Below, piece after piece: positions 35,445 through 44,941 of a stretch of 64,000 nt of DNA. Every line of letters begins with the position of its first letter. Position 1 is the first letter of the stretch. The stretch lies in NCBI RefSeq assembly GCF_047470865.1, contig NZ_JAZDRH010000009.1:47517-111516 (forward strand). Reading direction: 5' to 3'. A program made the translations under genes and the position numbers. The DNA is from JAZDRH01 sp047470865 (GTDB lineage: Bacteria > Pseudomonadota > Gammaproteobacteria > Pseudomonadales > Pseudomonadaceae). The notes below the pieces were generated by a model. That model saw nothing but the letters and a program-made list of their open reading frames with translations, was not told the DNA's origin and did no database searches.

Positions 35445-36526
35445 TGAAAGCATCACTGGTTACTAAATTAGAAACATTAGAAGATCGCTATGAGGAACTC
35501 ACAGCGATGTTGGGTGATGCTCAAGTCATCAGCGATCAAAACCAATTTCGTGATTGTTCACGTGAATATGCTGAAGTTGAACCCGTAGTTATGACGTTTC
35601 GTCAATGGAAAGGCGCCCAGGATGATTTAGAAAGCGCGCAACTTTTGCTCAAAGATGATGATCAAGAAATGCGCGAAATGGCGGCTGAAGAAATAAAAAC
35701 AGCACGTGAGCAAATTGAGCAGTTAGAAGATGAACTACAGCGTTTAATGCTGCCAAAAGATCCCCGTGATGGTAAAAACGTTTACTTGGAAATTCGTGCA
35801 GGTACAGGTGGCGATGAAGCAGCTATCTTCTCGGGTGATTTGTTCCGTATGTATTCACGCTTTGCGGATAACCAAGGTTGGCGCGTAGAAGTACTGTCTG
35901 AGCATGAAGGTGAACACGGTGGTTATAAAGAAATTATTGCCCGAATTGAAGGCACTAACGTATTTAGCCGCTTGAAGTTTGAGTCAGGCGCGCACCGTGT
36001 CCAACGCGTACCTGAGACAGAGTCACAGGGGCGAGTACATACTTCGGCTTGTACTGTAGCCGTTATTGCAGAGCCTGATGAACAAGCCGCAATTGAAATT
36101 AATCCAGCTGATTTGCGCGTAGATACTTATCGCTCATCAGGTGCGGGTGGTCAGCACGTTAACAAAACTGACTCTGCTGTGCGTATTACGCATATACCAA
36201 CAGGTATTGTTGTGGAGTGTCAGGAAGAGCGTTCCCAGCATAAAAACCGCGCTCGTGCTATGTCATGGTTAGCCGCACGCTTGGAAGATATGCAAACCAG
36301 TGCCGCACAACAAGAAATGAGTGAAACACGCCGTAACCTAGTAGGCACAGGTGATCGCTCCGACCGTATTCGCACCTACAACTATCCACAGGGCCGCATT
36401 ACGGATCACCGTATTAACTTAACATTGTATTCTTTAAATGAAGTGCTTAACGGTGCAATGGATCAGGTACTAGGCCCCTTGTTATTAGAGTTCCAAGCTG
36501 ATCAGCTTGCAGCGTTGGGCGATTAG
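35444..36526 (+). CDS. prfA: Peptide chain release factor 1
   Basis: RF1 ends translation at UAA and UAG. The stop-codon recognition motif PET is at residues 190-192 (PxT), and the GGQ loop is at 235-237 in SSGAGGQHVNKTDSAV. The 360-residue length is standard. It starts in the TAATG overlap with hemA and is followed two bases later by prmC, which methylates the GGQ glutamine. Confidence 0.98.
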   Translation: MKASLVTKLETLEDRYEELTAMLGDAQVISDQNQFRDCSREYAEVEPVVMTFRQWKGAQDDLESAQLLLKDDDQEMREMAAEEIKTAREQIEQLEDELQRLMLPKDPRDGKNVYLEIRAGTGGDEAAIFSGDLFRMYSRFADNQGWRVEVLSEHEGEHGGYKEIIARIEGTNVFSRLKFESGAHRVQRVPETESQGRVHTSACTVAVIAEPDEQAAIEINPADLRVDTYRSSGAGGQHVNKTDSAVRITHIPTGIVVECQEERSQHKNRARAMSWLAARLEDMQTSAAQQEMSETRRNLVGTGDRSDRIRTYNYPQGRITDHRINLTLYSLNEVLNGAMDQVLGPLLLEFQADQLAALGD

Positions 36527-36528
36527 TT

Positions 36529-37365
36529 ATGCAGCCGCGCATAGACCAACTTTTAGCGCAGGCAAAACAAAAAATACAGTCAGAAACAGCTCAGCTAGAT
36601 GCTGAGTTGCTTCTGGCTTTTGTTTTAAATAAGCCGCGCAGTTTTTTACGTACTTGGCCAGAAAAACAATTAGAAGCAGAGCAGCTAGAGCGTTTTGAAG
36701 CGTTATTAAAAGCACGCCAAGAAGGGCAACCAGTGGCTTATCTTATTGGTCATCAAGGCTTTTGGTCGCTGGATTTAGCGGTAAACTCCAGCACATTAAT
36801 TCCACGAGCAGATACTGAACTGTTAGTTGAAGCAGCACTAGAGCTGGTTCCTGAGCATTCACTCCAAGTTCTCGATTTAGGCACTGGAACAGGCGCTATA
36901 GCGCTAGCCTTAGCGGCAGAGCGCCCGTTGTGGTCAGTTACTGGTGTAGATCGAGTTGCTGAAGCGGTGAGCTTGGCTCAGCAAAATGCAAAGCGTAACC
37001 AAATCCATAATGCGCGCTTTATCACAAGCTTTTGGTTTGCTGCGCTTAAACAACAACGTTTTGATTTAATTGTTAGCAATCCGCCTTATATTGCGGCAGA
37101 TGATCAACATTTAACTCAGGGTGATGTACGTTTTGAGCCCAGCAGTGCCTTAGTTTCAGGAGCTGATGGTTTAGAGGATATTCGCCTAATTATTGCGCAC
37201 TCAGTAGCTCATTTAAATAACCAAGCCTGGTTAATGCTGGAGCACGGTTATGATCAAGCGCAGAGTGTGCAAAGCTTATTAAGTGCAGCCGGTTTTCAAC
37301 AGGTGCATAGCCGTCGTGATTTAGCAGGGCATGAGCGTATTAGTTTAGGGCAGTGGATATGTTAA
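36529..37365 (+). CDS. prmC: Release factor glutamine methyltransferase PrmC (HemK)
   Basis: PrmC methylates the glutamine of the GGQ motif of RF1 and RF2 using SAM. An N-terminal helical domain (residues 1-75) is followed by the SAM motif VLDLGTGTGAIALALA (about 114-129) and the catalytic NPPY at 184-187. The length of 278 residues is normal. It is two bases behind prfA, its substrate gene, and overlaps moeB by 7 bases. Confidence 0.96.
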   Translation: MQPRIDQLLAQAKQKIQSETAQLDAELLLAFVLNKPRSFLRTWPEKQLEAEQLERFEALLKARQEGQPVAYLIGHQGFWSLDLAVNSSTLIPRADTELLVEAALELVPEHSLQVLDLGTGTGAIALALAAERPLWSVTGVDRVAEAVSLAQQNAKRNQIHNARFITSFWFAALKQQRFDLIVSNPPYIAADDQHLTQGDVRFEPSSALVSGADGLEDIRLIIAHSVAHLNNQAWLMLEHGYDQAQSVQSLLSAAGFQQVHSRRDLAGHERISLGQWIC

Positions 37366-38111
37366 CGGATGAAGAACTACTCAGATATAGCCGCCATGTG
37401 CTGCTCAAGCAAATTGATATTGAGGGTCAGCAACGCTTAAAAAATAGCCGCGTTTTAATTGTCGGTGCAGGCGGTCTAGGTACGCCTGTTGCCCTGTATT
37501 TAGCGGCGGCAGGTATTGGACATTTATGCATTGCAGATTTTGATAGCGTTGACTTAACTAACTTACAACGTCAGGTGTTGTATTCAACTGAAGATATAGG
37601 GCGTAGTAAGGCTTATGCGGCTAAGCAGCGCATGTTGCAATTGAACCCAAGCATTCATGTGCGTTCGGTTGAGCAGGCTATTACCGATGAAAACTTACCG
37701 AGCTTGCTGGCTGACGTTGATCTTGTTATGGATTGTACAGATAACTTCATCATTCGTGATGTATTAAATCGCCATTGTTTTGCGGCCAAAAAAACCTTGG
37801 TCAGTGGTGCTGCAATTCGCACTATGGGACAAGTTAGCGTTTTTGACCCTAATAATGAGCAAAGTCCTTGTTATCATTGTCTATACGGCAGCGGTCAAGA
37901 TGAAAGTCTAACCTGCAGTGAAGCCGGTGTGCTAGGGCCTTTAGTAGGGCTTGTTGGCAGTATCCAGGCACTAGAAGCACTAAAAATATTAGCCAATTTT
38001 GGGCAGCCCTTAATTGGCCGCCTTTTATTAATTGATGCGCTTGACAGTCGCATGCGTGAGTTGAAGATAGCTCGTGATGAACAGTGTAGTGTTTGCCAAA
38101 AACGCGATTAA
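37359..38111 (+). CDS. moeB: MoeB/ThiF-type adenylyltransferase
   Basis: An E1-like enzyme that adenylates the C-terminus of a sulfur carrier such as MoaD. The ATP motif is VLIVGAGGLGTPVALYLAAAGIG (about residues 31-53); the arginine finger region NLQRQ and VMDCTDNF are present. Zinc ligands are CYHCLYG near residue 170 and CSVC at the C-terminus. The length of 250 residues matches MoeB; a ThiF role is the alternative. I start at the ATG before LTDEELLRYSRH, six bases after an in-frame GTG. It overlaps both prmC and murI. Confidence 0.9.
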   Translation: MLTDEELLRYSRHVLLKQIDIEGQQRLKNSRVLIVGAGGLGTPVALYLAAAGIGHLCIADFDSVDLTNLQRQVLYSTEDIGRSKAYAAKQRMLQLNPSIHVRSVEQAITDENLPSLLADVDLVMDCTDNFIIRDVLNRHCFAAKKTLVSGAAIRTMGQVSVFDPNNEQSPCYHCLYGSGQDESLTCSEAGVLGPLVGLVGSIQALEALKILANFGQPLIGRLLLIDALDSRMRELKIARDEQCSVCQKRD

Positions 38112-38922
38112 CCCTAGCGCGCCAGTAGGCGTATTTGACTCAGGTGTTGGTGGCCTTTCTGTCTTAAAAGAAATTCGCCAACGTTTACCGAGTGAACAGC
38201 TTTTTTATATTGCTGATGAAGCCTATGTTCCTTATGGTGAAAAAAGCCCAGATTTTATTATTCAGCGTAGCCTAGCAATCACCCAGTTTTTAATAGAGCA
38301 AGGCATCAAAGCCCTAGTTATTGCTTGTAATACGGCAACAGCGGCCGCTGCTGGCGAAATACGAACGCACTGGCCATGGTTGCCCGTCGTTGCAATGGAG
38401 CCAGCAGTAAAACCGGCAACGCAAGCAACACGCTCAGGTATTGTAGGTGTTTTAGCAACGACAGGTACCTTAAAAAGCGCCAAGTTTGCCGCATTGTTGG
38501 ATCGCTTTGCAGGTAATGTTCGAGTCATTACGCAGCCGTGCCCAGGCTTGGTTGAAGAGATTGAACAAGGCAATTTAGCAACGGCTGAAGTTAAGCAGTT
38601 GCTGGCGCACTACGCGCTACCTTTAGTAGAGCAGGGTTGTGACACACTTATTCTAGGTTGTACCCATTATCCTTTTTTAAAAAATGCCTTAAGCGAACTC
38701 GTAGGTGATCAAATTCAGATAATTGACACTGGCGAGGCTGTTGCTCGGCGTCTAGAGTTTGTTTTAACACAACAGCAATTGTTGAACCAACAATCAGTGA
38801 ACTTCAAGCATGATAGGTTTTATAGTAGCGGAGATTTGACACGCTTCGCTCAAGTATTACCCATTCTCTGGGGGGAGGTTGAAGCTATTTTTAACTTTAC
38901 CTCAACTGAGGAGTTAAGTTAG
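38077..38922 (+). CDS. murI: Glutamate racemase
   Basis: Makes D-glutamate for peptidoglycan. The two catalytic cysteines are in VIACNTATAAA and LGCTHYPFL, and the N-terminal substrate motif is GVFDSGVGGLSVLKEI. The product is about 281 residues. The start is uncertain: GTG (38074), ATG (38077) and GTG (38089) are all in frame, none with a strong ribosome site, and all lie inside moeB, so coupling is likely. Confidence 0.95.
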   Translation: MNSVVFAKNAINPSAPVGVFDSGVGGLSVLKEIRQRLPSEQLFYIADEAYVPYGEKSPDFIIQRSLAITQFLIEQGIKALVIACNTATAAAAGEIRTHWPWLPVVAMEPAVKPATQATRSGIVGVLATTGTLKSAKFAALLDRFAGNVRVITQPCPGLVEEIEQGNLATAEVKQLLAHYALPLVEQGCDTLILGCTHYPFLKNALSELVGDQIQIIDTGEAVARRLEFVLTQQQLLNQQSVNFKHDRFYSSGDLTRFAQVLPILWGEVEAIFNFTSTEELS

Positions 38923-38926
38923 TACT

Positions 38927-39451
38927 ATGGATAAACTAAGTTTATTGGCTGAACGGCTGGGGCAAGCCTTAGTTGCAAAAAAAGCCGTTATTGCTACAGC
39001 GGAGTCTTGTACGGGGGGTGGTATTGGGGAAGCTATTACTCGTGTATCAGGTAGTTCAGCTTGGTTTGAAGCAGGCTTTATCACTTATTCAAATAAGCAA
39101 AAAATCGCTATGTTAGGCGTAGCAGAAAAGTTATTTTCTCAGGTGGGTGCTGTAAGCCAAGCGGTAGTTGAGGCCATGGCTCTAGGTGCGTTAAAAAAGT
39201 CTAAAGCTGACTATGCTATCGCTGTTAGCGGTGTAGCTGGGCCAACAGGTGGCACTGAAGACAAGCCCGTAGGGACAGTATGGCTAGCTTGGGCGTGCAG
39301 TGAAAAAAACGTTAGTTTAAAAATGCACTATAGCGGTGATCGTCAGTCTATACGAGCGCAAACAATAGAGACGGCTCTAGCGGGGGTTCTAGCACTGCTA
39401 AATGAGCAGTCGGTCGAAAATTGGAAAATTTTTAGCGAAACAATTGCATAG
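38927..39451 (+). CDS. pncC: Nicotinamide-nucleotide amidohydrolase PncC (CinA C-terminal type)
   Basis: A 174-residue stand-alone CinA C-terminal domain that deamidates NMN to NaMN. The catalytic-serine region TAESCTGGGIGEAITRVSGSS is at about residues 24-44, and AVSGVAGPTGGTEDKPVGTVW is near residue 103. Located immediately before recA, as in Pseudomonas. It follows murI by four bases. Confidence 0.94.
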   Translation: MDKLSLLAERLGQALVAKKAVIATAESCTGGGIGEAITRVSGSSAWFEAGFITYSNKQKIAMLGVAEKLFSQVGAVSQAVVEAMALGALKKSKADYAIAVSGVAGPTGGTEDKPVGTVWLAWACSEKNVSLKMHYSGDRQSIRAQTIETALAGVLALLNEQSVENWKIFSETIA

Positions 39452-39473
39452 ACAGTTATCTTTATGGATAATA

Positions 39474-39489
39474 CTGTTTAATTATACAG
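39474..39489. promoter_or_regulatory. recA: LexA (SOS) box before recA
   Basis: CTGTTTAATTATACAG matches CTGT-N8-ACAG exactly, in the gap before recA. GATAAT just upstream is a -10 candidate, so LexA would cover the promoter. Confidence 0.9.
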
Positions 39490-39531
39490 TTAACGGCAAA
39501 ATTGCCTTCGATTATTGATAGGGTTAAGAGT

Positions 39532-40569
39532 ATGGATGAGAACAAGAAAAAAGCACTGGCTGCCGCTTTAGGTCAAATTGAGCGTCAATTTGGTAAGGGG
39601 GCTGTAATGCGCATGGGCGACCATGAGCGTCAGGCTATTCCTGCTATTTCAACAGGCTCTTTAGGCTTAGATGTCGCTTTAGGTATTGGTGGCTTACCCA
39701 AAGGGCGTATCGTAGAAATCTACGGTCCTGAATCTTCTGGTAAAACCACATTAACCTTGTCTGTTATTGCTGAAGCACAAAAACAAGGTGCTACCTGTGC
39801 TTTCGTAGATGCGGAGCATGCATTAGACCCAGAATATGCTGAAAAGCTGGGTGTTACTGTAGATGATCTACTGGTTTCTCAGCCAGATACTGGTGAGCAA
39901 GCATTAGAAATTACCGATATGTTAGTACGCTCTAATGCTGTTGATGTGATCGTTGTCGACTCAGTCGCTGCCTTAGTACCTAAAGCTGAAATTGAAGGTG
40001 ACATGGGCGATGCCCACGTTGGTTTACAAGCGCGTTTAATGAGCCAAGCACTACGTAAAATCACAGGTAATATTAAAACCGCTAATTGCTTAGTTATCTT
40101 TATTAACCAAATTCGCATGAAAATTGGCGTAATGTTTGGTAACCCAGAAACTACAACAGGTGGTAATGCACTTAAATTCTACTCATCCGTACGTTTAGAT
40201 ATTCGTCGTATTGGTGCTGTAAAAGAAGGTGATGAAATCGTTGGTAGTGAAACTCGTGTAAAAGTGGTTAAAAACAAAGTAGCTCCGCCATTCCGTCAGG
40301 CTGAGTTCCAAATACTCTATGGCAAGGGTATTTATCGTAATGGTGAAATTATTGATTTAGGTACTCAACTAGGGCTGGTTGAGAAAGCAGGTGCTTGGTA
40401 TAGCCATCAGGGTACTAAAATTGGGCAAGGTAAAGCCAATGCTTCACGTTTCTTGGAAGAGAATCCAGAAATTCGTAATGCTTTGGAAGCTGAAATTCGT
40501 CAGCAGTTACTTGTATCTCGCGGTGCCGCTGCTACTGAAGAAGAGGATACGCCTCCATTAGAGGATTAA
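39532..40569 (+). CDS. recA: Recombinase RecA
   Basis: RecA forms filaments on single-stranded DNA, drives strand exchange, and triggers LexA cleavage. Walker A is GPESSGKT at residues 65-72; the DNA-binding loop L2 region KIGVMFGNPETTTGGNALKF follows near residue 197. I start it at the ATG before DENKKKALAAALGQ, matching the family, with AGGG upstream; the in-frame TTG 30 bases earlier is not needed. The resulting 345 residues are typical. A LexA box precedes it and a strong terminator follows. Confidence 0.98.
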   Translation: MDENKKKALAAALGQIERQFGKGAVMRMGDHERQAIPAISTGSLGLDVALGIGGLPKGRIVEIYGPESSGKTTLTLSVIAEAQKQGATCAFVDAEHALDPEYAEKLGVTVDDLLVSQPDTGEQALEITDMLVRSNAVDVIVVDSVAALVPKAEIEGDMGDAHVGLQARLMSQALRKITGNIKTANCLVIFINQIRMKIGVMFGNPETTTGGNALKFYSSVRLDIRRIGAVKEGDEIVGSETRVKVVKNKVAPPFRQAEFQILYGKGIYRNGEIIDLGTQLGLVEKAGAWYSHQGTKIGQGKANASRFLEENPEIRNALEAEIRQQLLVSRGAAATEEEDTPPLED

Positions 40570-40583
40570 ATTCTTGCAATAAT

Positions 40584-40616
40584 AAAAAGCACGGTTCTAA
40601 TCAACCGTGCTTTTTT
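40584..40616 (+). terminator. Intrinsic terminator between recA and recX
   Basis: AAAAAGCACGGTT and AACCGTGCTTTTTT form a 13-bp stem with a 6-base loop ending in a T-run. Partial read-through would explain low recX expression relative to recA. Confidence 0.92.
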
Positions 40617-40631
40617 ATTTAGAGGATAAAA

Positions 40632-41069
40632 ATGTCTGCTGACTCATTAACAATACGTCGTCTCGCAATGGATTTATTAGCTCGCCGCGAGCATTCCTAC
40701 CAAGAGCTGGAACAAAAACTAGCACGCAAAAAGCTTGATATTAGATTGATCAGACAACAACTGGATCAGTTAAGAGATGAAGGGTTATTAAGTGATGCAC
40801 GTTTTTTAGAAAGTTTTATTAGAAGTAAGGCTAACTCGGGAATAGGGCCTATTCGTATTCGTGAAGAGCTTATCTATAAAGGAGTAAATGCAGAAGCCAT
40901 TAAACTAGCGTTAGAAGAAGCTGATTTTGATTGGGAAGCAATTTTATACAGTGTGTGGCAAAAAAAATTTGTAAACAAGCCAAAATGTAACAAAGAAAAA
41001 GCCAAACAGGTACGTTTTTTAACCTATAGAGGCTTTGATATGAACCAAATCATGAGGCTAATCAATTAA
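40632..41069 (+). CDS. recX: Regulatory protein RecX
   Basis: RecX inhibits RecA filament extension. The 145-residue protein is helical and has the family features RRLAMDLLARREHSYQELEQKL and DEGLLSDARFLESFIRSKANSGIGPIRI. It follows recA, separated by a terminator. The ATG has GAGGA upstream. Confidence 0.95.
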   Translation: MSADSLTIRRLAMDLLARREHSYQELEQKLARKKLDIRLIRQQLDQLRDEGLLSDARFLESFIRSKANSGIGPIRIREELIYKGVNAEAIKLALEEADFDWEAILYSVWQKKFVNKPKCNKEKAKQVRFLTYRGFDMNQIMRLIN

Positions 41070-41161
41070 AGCATGTAGAGTGTGATCTATTAAGGAGTAC
41101 TGATATCTATACCTAATAATTAGATTTTAGTTTAGTCATGTAAGGCTTGTAGGAAATCACA

Positions 41162-42331
41162 ATGAGCAAGGATAAAGTAGTCGATCTAGTATTGTTTTTT
41201 AATGGTCAAAACGTCGTTAAAGAAATGCTGATTTCAGAATTTGAGGCAGTATTAGATGGTATCGTTTGTTTTCGTGAGTTTGCTAATCAGCATGTAAAAG
41301 CGATTTTTATTACTGTAGATTCTGATTTAGACATTCATAGTGCGGTTTATTTTTATCTTGAATTTGATTCCGAAGGTGCGGTTGATATCTCTTGGAATGT
41401 ACCTTTTGCGCAATTATTAAATGTTGCTGAAAAAGGCCCGGATTTAGGTGCAGGCCCAATACGCTTGGTTTGTGAAAGTCAGTGCCCTGACCCAGACTAC
41501 GAAGCCTTTTTGTGGGAACCTAATGAAAATGGTAAAAGTAGCGAGCCAGAGGGTATTGCAGAATTAGTGCGGAATAATAAAAATATTGTCCGCTTAATTG
41601 AAAGCGTAGCACCAGCCAATGATCCTAAAAATGATACCCTGTATACCAGTTTAACGGATGGTAAAACTTCAGGTGACGATCGTTTAGCGACGTTATTAAC
41701 GCATAATAAGTTTTTAGAAAAAGAACTTGAGTTAGCCAAGTATCGTTTACAAGAGGCAGATAAGGTTAAACAAAAGCTGGGCGAAAAGTTAGATGCTTTG
41801 CAAAGTGTGGCACTGCAAAGAGAGAAAAATCTGACTGAACTATCAGCCTTGTTTCAAGTACAAAAGCAGAACATGGATAAACTGCGTTCGCTTTTACAAA
41901 AAGCACAGCAACACATAGATGGCTTAAAACAAGACAATGAAAATAAAATAAAGGCTATGGAAGCGCGTTATAAAGGTTTTGTTGATCAGAAATTCAAAGA
42001 AAGCCAGCTTTCAGGGATGCAAATGCTAGATCACCTAACTAGCTTAGGAATGAAGTTTGTTGCGTACCACCAAGGCGTTGGCCACTTGACGGTGCCTAAT
42101 TCGGATATGCACAAATATATTAGTAATCCTACAGAATATGCTGCAAATAAAGCCGGTTTATCCAGTGTTCAATATACGGCATGGCTGAGTCATGTAAAAC
42201 AACCCAAGTGCACGGCAAACTTATCCAGTGGCGGCGTTTGCAATGCACAAATTGAGGCCGTTAATGACCCTAAACACTTTACTCAAGGTATGTCAGATCG
42301 CTGTGGGTTACACCGCAATCTACCTAAATAA
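41162..42331 (+). CDS. Coiled-coil protein with C-terminal Cys/His motif, unknown function
   Basis: A 389-residue soluble protein downstream of recX, as in Pseudomonas genomes. The N-terminal part (1-130) is a mixed alpha/beta domain; residues 175-280 form a long coiled coil; the C-terminal part has KCTANLSSGGVCNAQIEAVND followed by SDRCGLHRN, a pattern of three cysteines and one histidine that could bind zinc. I do not know its role. Position next to recA-recX hints at a DNA-related function, but it is 90 bases from recX and may be its own unit. Its end overlaps the convergent MATE gene by 12 bases. Confidence 0.8.
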   Translation: MSKDKVVDLVLFFNGQNVVKEMLISEFEAVLDGIVCFREFANQHVKAIFITVDSDLDIHSAVYFYLEFDSEGAVDISWNVPFAQLLNVAEKGPDLGAGPIRLVCESQCPDPDYEAFLWEPNENGKSSEPEGIAELVRNNKNIVRLIESVAPANDPKNDTLYTSLTDGKTSGDDRLATLLTHNKFLEKELELAKYRLQEADKVKQKLGEKLDALQSVALQREKNLTELSALFQVQKQNMDKLRSLLQKAQQHIDGLKQDNENKIKAMEARYKGFVDQKFKESQLSGMQMLDHLTSLGMKFVAYHQGVGHLTVPNSDMHKYISNPTEYAANKAGLSSVQYTAWLSHVKQPKCTANLSSGGVCNAQIEAVNDPKHFTQGMSDRCGLHRNLPK

Positions 42332-43708
42332 AGTTAAATTTTTACGTGCTGTGTAATATAAGCGCCAACTAAGGAAAATAGCGGCACAAGTAAGGGCTGC
42401 TATTAAGCCTTTCCAGAAACCTGCTGGGCCTTCGGCTATTCCAAAAACCTGTGTTAAGCCAAGACTATAACCAAGAGGTAGACCAATTCCCCAGTAGGCA
42501 ATCAAGGTAATTAACATAACGACATTGGTATCTTGATATCCACGTAATGCACCAGCTGAAATAAGCTGAATCGCATCAGGTAACTGATAGAAAGCTGCAA
42601 ACACAATCAAAGTGCTGGCGATGGCAATAACTTCAGCTTCCCTTGAGTAAATGCTCGCTAATTGCGTAGTAAAGCAAAGCATTAGTACCATTAATATTAA
42701 AGAGAAAAGAATAGCGCAAGCCATAGCTACCTTTGCTGAAAATAACGCAGCTAAGCCATTACCTGCCCCTAAGTTCTGCCCAACCCGAACAGTGACAGAC
42801 ATGGTAATGGCGTAAGGCACCATAAAGGTCACTGAGCTAATACTTAAAGCCACTTGGTGGCCTGATACTGTATCAGCATTTAGCCCTCCATAAAGTAAGA
42901 GCAACGTAATAACAGAGAAAATGCTCGCTTCTACGAAAATGGCAATACCAATAGGAAAGCCAAGCTTAATTAACTCTTGCTGAGGTTGTTTTTTAGGGAA
43001 GTCAAAGCGTTTAAATGGCATGCTTTTACGATAATAAGGCGCCCATTTAATCCATATAACAAAGCAAATAACATTAAACACACAGACGGCAGCAGTAGCC
43101 CAACCACAGCCTACGCCGCCTAATTCGGGAAAACCAAATTTACCATTAATCAAAATGTAATTCAGCGGAATATTCAGTAGCAGCCCTAGAAAGTTAATCA
43201 CAGTACCTGGACGCGTACGGCCTATGCCTTCGCTATAGCTACGTAGCACGAGTGATAATGCCAAGAAAGGAAAACCAATGGCAATTGCTTGTAGGTAGCC
43301 AATGGCAACATCCATTAGTTTATTTTCTACATGCATCAGTTCAAGCAAAGGTCTGGCGTTCCAGAGGACAACACCTAATACGCAACCAATCAGTAGGTTC
43401 AACCAGAGGGATTGACGTACTAACACACCAATGTTGCGTTCATCGCCAGAGCCAAATAGGCGAGCAACTTTTGAAGTCGTTGCCATAGCAACGCCTGTCA
43501 TAAAAAGAAAGATAGGAATCCAAACCGAACTCCCTGAAGAAACACCTGCTAGGTCTTCAGAGGATACGCGTCCAGCCATAATAGTATCTGCAACGCCCAT
43601 GCCAGTATTAGCAAGCTGGGCAATAAAAATAGGAATAGCTAATCCCATCAAGGTTGAAAATTCTTGGCGCACGCGTGCATAAAATGATGTAGCTACAGCA
43701 GCAGTCAC
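42320..43708 (-). CDS. MATE family efflux transporter (NorM-like)
   Basis: A 462-residue inner-membrane Na+/H+-coupled exporter with about twelve hydrophobic segments in two six-helix halves. MATE hallmarks include GLAIPIFIAQLANTGMGVADTIMAGRVS at the N-terminus and the second-half counterpart LGFPIGIAIFVEASIFSVITLLL. Substrates are probably cationic drugs or dyes; specificity cannot be read. The gene is divergent from pdxB. Confidence 0.92.
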   Translation of the reverse strand: MTAAVATSFYARVRQEFSTLMGLAIPIFIAQLANTGMGVADTIMAGRVSSEDLAGVSSGSSVWIPIFLFMTGVAMATTSKVARLFGSGDERNIGVLVRQSLWLNLLIGCVLGVVLWNARPLLELMHVENKLMDVAIGYLQAIAIGFPFLALSLVLRSYSEGIGRTRPGTVINFLGLLLNIPLNYILINGKFGFPELGGVGCGWATAAVCVFNVICFVIWIKWAPYYRKSMPFKRFDFPKKQPQQELIKLGFPIGIAIFVEASIFSVITLLLLYGGLNADTVSGHQVALSISSVTFMVPYAITMSVTVRVGQNLGAGNGLAALFSAKVAMACAILFSLILMVLMLCFTTQLASIYSREAEVIAIASTLIVFAAFYQLPDAIQLISAGALRGYQDTNVVMLITLIAYWGIGLPLGYSLGLTQVFGIAEGPAGFWKGLIAALTCAAIFLSWRLYYTARKNLTLFR

Positions 43709-43798
43709 TTCTCACCTCAAAAAGGTATATAGTTAATCAATTTTAAAGGGGCTTATCTTAGCCGACTTATCTTATTTAAAGTGGATTTTATTAACTTT

Positions 43799-44941
43799 AT
43801 GCGCATATTAGCTGATGAAAACATACCTAAACTCGGTGAGTACTTTTCACCTTATGCTCAGATTAAGCGTAAGGCTGGTCGGCTTATTACAGCTGAAGAT
43901 GTAAAAAATGTAGATGCCTTGCTCGTGCGCTCTGTTACAGCAGTGAATGCGCAGTTACTGGAGGGCAGTAGTGTTCGCTTTGTAGGTACTTGCACTATAG
44001 GCACAGACCATTTGGATATTGATTACTTGAATGCTCAGCAAATAGCTTGGAGTAATGCGCCAGGTTGTAATGCACGTGGAGTAGTGGATTACATACTCAG
44101 TAGTTTAAGTGTATTAGCTGAGCGAACAGGTACGGGGTGGCCAGATAAAACCTTTGGCATTGTTGGCGTTGGACAGGTTGGAGGACGTTTGGCTCAGGTT
44201 TTAAAAAACTTAGGCTTAAAGGTGCTGCTTTGTGATCCGCCAAGGGCTAGATGTGAAGGTTGGGCTGACTATGTATCATTGCCGCAAATAATTGAGCACT
44301 GTGATGTCATTTGTCTCCATACGCCACTCACAAAGATAGGTAAGGATGCCACTTGGCATTTATTAAATGGCAAGAATCTATTACAGCTAAAACCTAACGC
44401 ATGGCTGCTAAATGCTAGTCGCGGTCCTGTGATAGATAATCAAGCATTGGCTGAGCTAGTACAAAAGCGCTCAGATATTCGGTTAGTGCTAGATGTATGG
44501 GAGCATGAACCTTTAGTTGATATGGCATTGTTAGCCTATGCTGACATAGCTACACCACATATTGCAGGCTATAGCTTAGATGGGAAGATTCGAGGTACAG
44601 AGCAAATTTGTCATGCATTTGCTAGGCATTTTGCCTTACCTATGCCGGAGCAAAGTTTTTATCCTAAGCAAAGTGTTGAGCGGCTAGTGTTATCTGATGA
44701 AGCAAGTTTTCCAGCGGATTTTTATCGTTTTATTCGTCTGGTATACGATGTCCGAACGGATGATTCTGCGATGCGTCTAGCTTTGCGTGCTAATACTACG
44801 GAGTCTGCTATGGCGCAAGCCTTTGATGCTTTACGTAAAAATTATCCAATACGTCGCGAAATTCCAGATTTAAAAATAGATTTGTTGCCTTCTGTATTAC
44901 GCACTCAGCTGCAAGCTTTGGGGATTGTTTTTAGCTCCTAG
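43799..44941 (+). CDS. pdxB: 4-phosphoerythronate dehydrogenase
   Basis: PdxB oxidises 4-phosphoerythronate in pyridoxal phosphate synthesis. It begins MRILADENIPKLGEYF as in the family. The NAD motif is FGIVGVGQVGGRLAQVL near residue 120, catalytic residues lie in the NASRGPVIDN and GEPLVD-like (HEPLVDMALL) regions, His in ATPHIAGYS, and a C-terminal dimerisation domain completes 380 residues. An upstream in-frame GTG would add six residues with no support. Its 3' end overlaps the convergent YbgE-like gene by 11 bases. Confidence 0.94.
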   Translation: MRILADENIPKLGEYFSPYAQIKRKAGRLITAEDVKNVDALLVRSVTAVNAQLLEGSSVRFVGTCTIGTDHLDIDYLNAQQIAWSNAPGCNARGVVDYILSSLSVLAERTGTGWPDKTFGIVGVGQVGGRLAQVLKNLGLKVLLCDPPRARCEGWADYVSLPQIIEHCDVICLHTPLTKIGKDATWHLLNGKNLLQLKPNAWLLNASRGPVIDNQALAELVQKRSDIRLVLDVWEHEPLVDMALLAYADIATPHIAGYSLDGKIRGTEQICHAFARHFALPMPEQSFYPKQSVERLVLSDEASFPADFYRFIRLVYDVRTDDSAMRLALRANTTESAMAQAFDALRKNYPIRREIPDLKIDLLPSVLRTQLQALGIVFSS

